15,180 nt of DNA from S012-113 sp039714715. GTDB taxonomy: Bacteria; Bacteroidota; Bacteroidia; Cytophagales; Cyclobacteriaceae. Both the position numbers and the translations under genes were made by a program. Below, in pieces: positions 13,344 through 15,180 of this stretch. The notes beneath the pieces were generated by a model, which was not told the DNA's origin, ran no database searches, and saw only the letters and a program-made list of their open reading frames with translations. Where the stretch lies: assembly GCA_039714715.1 (NCBI GenBank), contig JBDLIU010000089.1, positions 1 to 15,180 of the forward strand, in the 5' to 3' direction. The number at the start of each line of letters is the position of its first letter. The first letter of the stretch is position 1.

Positions 13344-14358
13344 TGAAAAACCAGTAGTCTGAAACCGGCTTTTTCCCCCATAATTTTAACAATTTACGAA
13401 TTTCTTCCCTGGAATCCGGTGATGTTACAACTATTATGACCTGTGCGTTGCCAATTTTAGTAATATCATCAAAATGCTGCATTCTAACATTGAATATATC
13501 CTTGCCGATCTTTTTCTCATTATCACAAACCCAGATAAACTCATCATTATAAGATTGCAGACGCCTTGCCATGTCCTTGCCGTTTCGGCCTGCACCCCAT
13601 AATACCAATGGCCTGGATCTATCCCGGTCCAGTTCGTAAAAGTATTTTAGCTTCAGGTCAAAATATCGATTATCCTTATACTCTTCCCAGGTGCGCGAAA
13701 TCCGATTCGATCTGTCTCGCCAATAATGTAGTATCTCATCAATACCAGTCACCTTCAATCCATGTTTATAAAAGCGAAAACACAGGTCATAATCCTCAGG
13801 ATAAACGAGGGGATCAAAGGCTCCTACAGCATCAAAATCTTCTTTGTGGATAATCCAGCAGTGTGAAGGTATTACGCACTCCTGGTAAATTTGTTGGTAA
13901 TGGGTACCTGTCCTTGCTACTTCATTCAGCCATTTTTCATATTTAAGAAACCCATTGCCAACTTCACCATGATCAACAAAATGCTGCGTACCCCCTGCAA
14001 TAACATTGCCCTTGCCGTGTTTTAGCCACTCCCTTACCAGAACTTCTAATTTATAGTCAGGCATTATATCATCGGAGTCCATTCTATTAATCAATGTGCC
14101 TGTTGATTTTGCATGCCCAACCTGCAATGTTGGTATTAGTTTTTGCTCCCGGCTGTTAAACACCTTAATTCTCGGGTCCTTTTTAGCATATTCATTGAGT
14201 ATATTAAGACTTTGATCTGTAGAGTGATCATTAACAGCAATAAGCTCCCAGTTCTGATATGTTTGTTCAAGTACAGATTCCAGGCATGCCGGCAGATATG
14301 GTTCAGTATCCCTGACTGCCATAATTATTGAAACAAGGGGTCGATCTCTATTTGCCAT
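13339..14358 (-). CDS. GT2 family glycosyltransferase with C-terminal Rossmann-like domain
   Basis: A 339-residue enzyme that likely adds a sugar to a cell-surface glycan from a nucleotide sugar at the cytoplasmic face; no membrane segment is seen. The GT-A domain (about 6-220) shows PLVSIIMAVRDTEPYL, the metal-binding DSDD (94-97), YPEDYDLCFR (187-196) and LHYWRDRSNRIS. After a linker comes a second domain (about 248-339) that opens with a beta strand and a glycine loop, PLVLWGAGRNGKDMARRL (250-267), then VCDN and a second strand VIIVVTS, resembling a small nucleotide-binding Rossmann unit. The start is the ATG at 14358, five nt after the upstream epimerase stop with GGAAG before it; a longer frame to 14433 would overlap the epimerase by 71 nt. 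The stop lies in the end of MITE copy 2. Donor and acceptor are unknown. Confidence 0.9.
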   Translation of the reverse strand: MANRDRPLVSIIMAVRDTEPYLPACLESVLEQTYQNWELIAVNDHSTDQSLNILNEYAKKDPRIKVFNSREQKLIPTLQVGHAKSTGTLINRMDSDDIMPDYKLEVLVREWLKHGKGNVIAGGTQHFVDHGEVGNGFLKYEKWLNEVARTGTHYQQIYQECVIPSHCWIIHKEDFDAVGAFDPLVYPEDYDLCFRFYKHGLKVTGIDEILHYWRDRSNRISRTWEEYKDNRYFDLKLKYFYELDRDRSRPLVLWGAGRNGKDMARRLQSYNDEFIWVCDNEKKIGKDIFNVRMQHFDDITKIGNAQVIIVVTSPDSREEIRKLLKLWGKKPVSDYWFFI

Positions 14359-14362
14359 ATAT

Positions 14363-15180
14363 CTACTTCCAGGTCTCCGGTAGCCCCTTTTTAATTTCAA
14401 TGTTGCTGAAAGGCTTACTTGTCCGAGCTCCATGCGATTTTACCCAACTTGCCATTTTTTCAAGTCCTTCACTTAACGATACCTGCGTATCAGAACTGAA
14501 AATCTTATTAAACTCAGAATGGTCTGCATAGGCATGTAAAACCTCTTCCCGATTTTCCAGCATATTCAATTTTTGTTTAGAATTCATGGCAGAGCAAACT
14601 GCATCGGCCAGCTCCAGTAATGAATAAGTTTTATCGGTACCAATATTTAATTTCTTATTAAATGCCAGAGGTTGGTTCACCGACTCTGCAATATAGGGAG
14701 CAACATCATCAATATTGGTAAAGGCTCTTGTTTGTTTGCCATCTCCAAAGATAGATAATGACTGATCATTGAGAATCTGATTCATAAAAATGCCAACTAC
14801 ATTTCGATACCTGTCTCCAATGTTTTGATTGGGGCCATAAACATTATGCGGACGAAAGATGATGTGATTTAAACCAAACATTTTACGTGCATTTTCTAAA
14901 TCAAGTTCAACTGCATATTTGGCTATACCGTAAGGATCTTCCGGTATGGGCTGGTCATTTTCCCTGAACGGTGGAGAGCCTGAACCATAAACAGCTATCG
15001 AAGAAGTAAACACAAAACACTCTACACCATAATTTACCGCTGCATTAATAAGGTTTGTGCTACCAATCAGGTTGTTCTTATAATTATAACTACGAATAAA
15101 TGGACTTAAACCTTCTGCAGCATAAGCTGCCAAATGATATATATAAGTGAAATTATGTTTTTCAAACAGTTGGTTAATTA
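14363..15180 (-). CDS. NAD-dependent epimerase/dehydratase (GalE-like extended SDR), N-terminus cut by the right edge
   Basis: The frame is open to the window edge: upstream of the TTG at 15133 it continues as ...KHNFTYIYHLAAYAAEG with no stop, matching the extended SDR strand before the active site, so the gene starts outside the window. About 272 residues are present. Seen are HLAAYAAEG, TSSIAVYG (catalytic Ser), PYGIAKYAVE (catalytic YxxxK pair), RPHNVYGPNQ, and FGDGKQTRAFTNIDDVA, all typical of UDP-glucose 4-epimerase-like enzymes and nucleotide-sugar dehydratases. The NAD-binding GxxGxxG is in the missing part. It probably makes a sugar nucleotide for the glycosyltransferase that starts five nt after its stop. 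Which hexose is modified cannot be told. Confidence 0.9.
   Translation of the reverse strand, partial: INQLFEKHNFTYIYHLAAYAAEGLSPFIRSYNYKNNLIGSTNLINAAVNYGVECFVFTSSIAVYGSGSPPFRENDQPIPEDPYGIAKYAVELDLENARKMFGLNHIIFRPHNVYGPNQNIGDRYRNVVGIFMNQILNDQSLSIFGDGKQTRAFTNIDDVAPYIAESVNQPLAFNKKLNIGTDKTYSLLELADAVCSAMNSKQKLNMLENREEVLHAYADHSEFNKIFSSDTQVSLSEGLEKMASWVKSHGARTSKPFSNIEIKKGLPETWK

Noticed and set aside
14359..14433. Extended start of the glycosyltransferase
   Set aside because: It would overlap the epimerase by 71 nt; the ATG at 14358 has an RBS and places the GT2 domain at the N-terminus as usual.
15131..15133. TTG as the start of the right-edge epimerase
   Set aside because: The frame continues upstream with typical SDR sequence to the edge, and a start here would lack the NAD-binding domain.
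1..15180. New defence or secretion system
   Set aside because: All sizeable genes belong to recognisable housekeeping, signalling or envelope families; no cluster with the make-up of a defence or secretion locus is present.

Overview
The window looks like ordinary chromosome from a Bacteroidetes bacterium, probably a Cytophagales-type member. This rests on the low-to-moderate GC, weak Shine-Dalgarno sequences, an uvrA promoter candidate of the Bacteroidetes type (TAnnTTTG -7 box), a LytS/LytTR two-component pair, and gene types common in that phylum (DUF4271-like membrane protein, short Omp85 protein, HemW). No transposase, phage gene, CRISPR array, tRNA or rRNA was seen. Most genes are on the minus strand; only hemW and a small TerB-like gene are on plus.

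Layout. 1-2600 (minus): a 572-residue Omp85/BamA-TamA-like outer-membrane protein whose end overlaps a membrane protein gene (DUF4271-like) that runs off the left edge. 2601-2724: a divergent intergenic region with a perfect 19-bp inverted repeat. 2725-4398 (plus): hemW, then a small helical TerB-like protein. 4395-6138 (minus): a LytS-type histidine kinase and its LytTR response regulator, overlapping by 20 bp. 6217-9326 (minus): uvrA, followed through an ATGA overlap by an 84-residue membrane protein. 9443-11773 (minus): a compact three-gene unit, LOG-family nucleotide hydrolase, lytic transglycosylase, HAD phosphatase. 11774-12281: a 508-bp gap without a gene, holding a foldback MITE-like element and a REP-like palindrome. 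12282-15180 (minus): a UDP-sugar-type epimerase cut by the right edge, a GT2 glycosyltransferase with an extra C-terminal Rossmann-like domain, a second MITE-like element filling the next gap, and a TIGR01777 SDR-family protein.

How the genes work together. The epimerase and glycosyltransferase at the right edge are probably the end of a cell-surface polysaccharide operon. The lytic transglycosylase remodels peptidoglycan, the Omp85 protein acts in the outer membrane, and the histidine kinase/regulator pair forms a self-contained signalling unit. UvrA is the damage-recognition subunit of nucleotide excision repair.

I found no convincing new multi-gene system. The best leads are the pair of elements with shared terminal inverted repeats flanking the TIGR01777 gene, the divergent 19-bp palindrome, a UvrA that lacks a Cys pair seen in the E. 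coli protein, and the small membrane gene coupled to uvrA. Several starts were moved from the longest possible frame on the basis of family alignment, RBS and neighbours.
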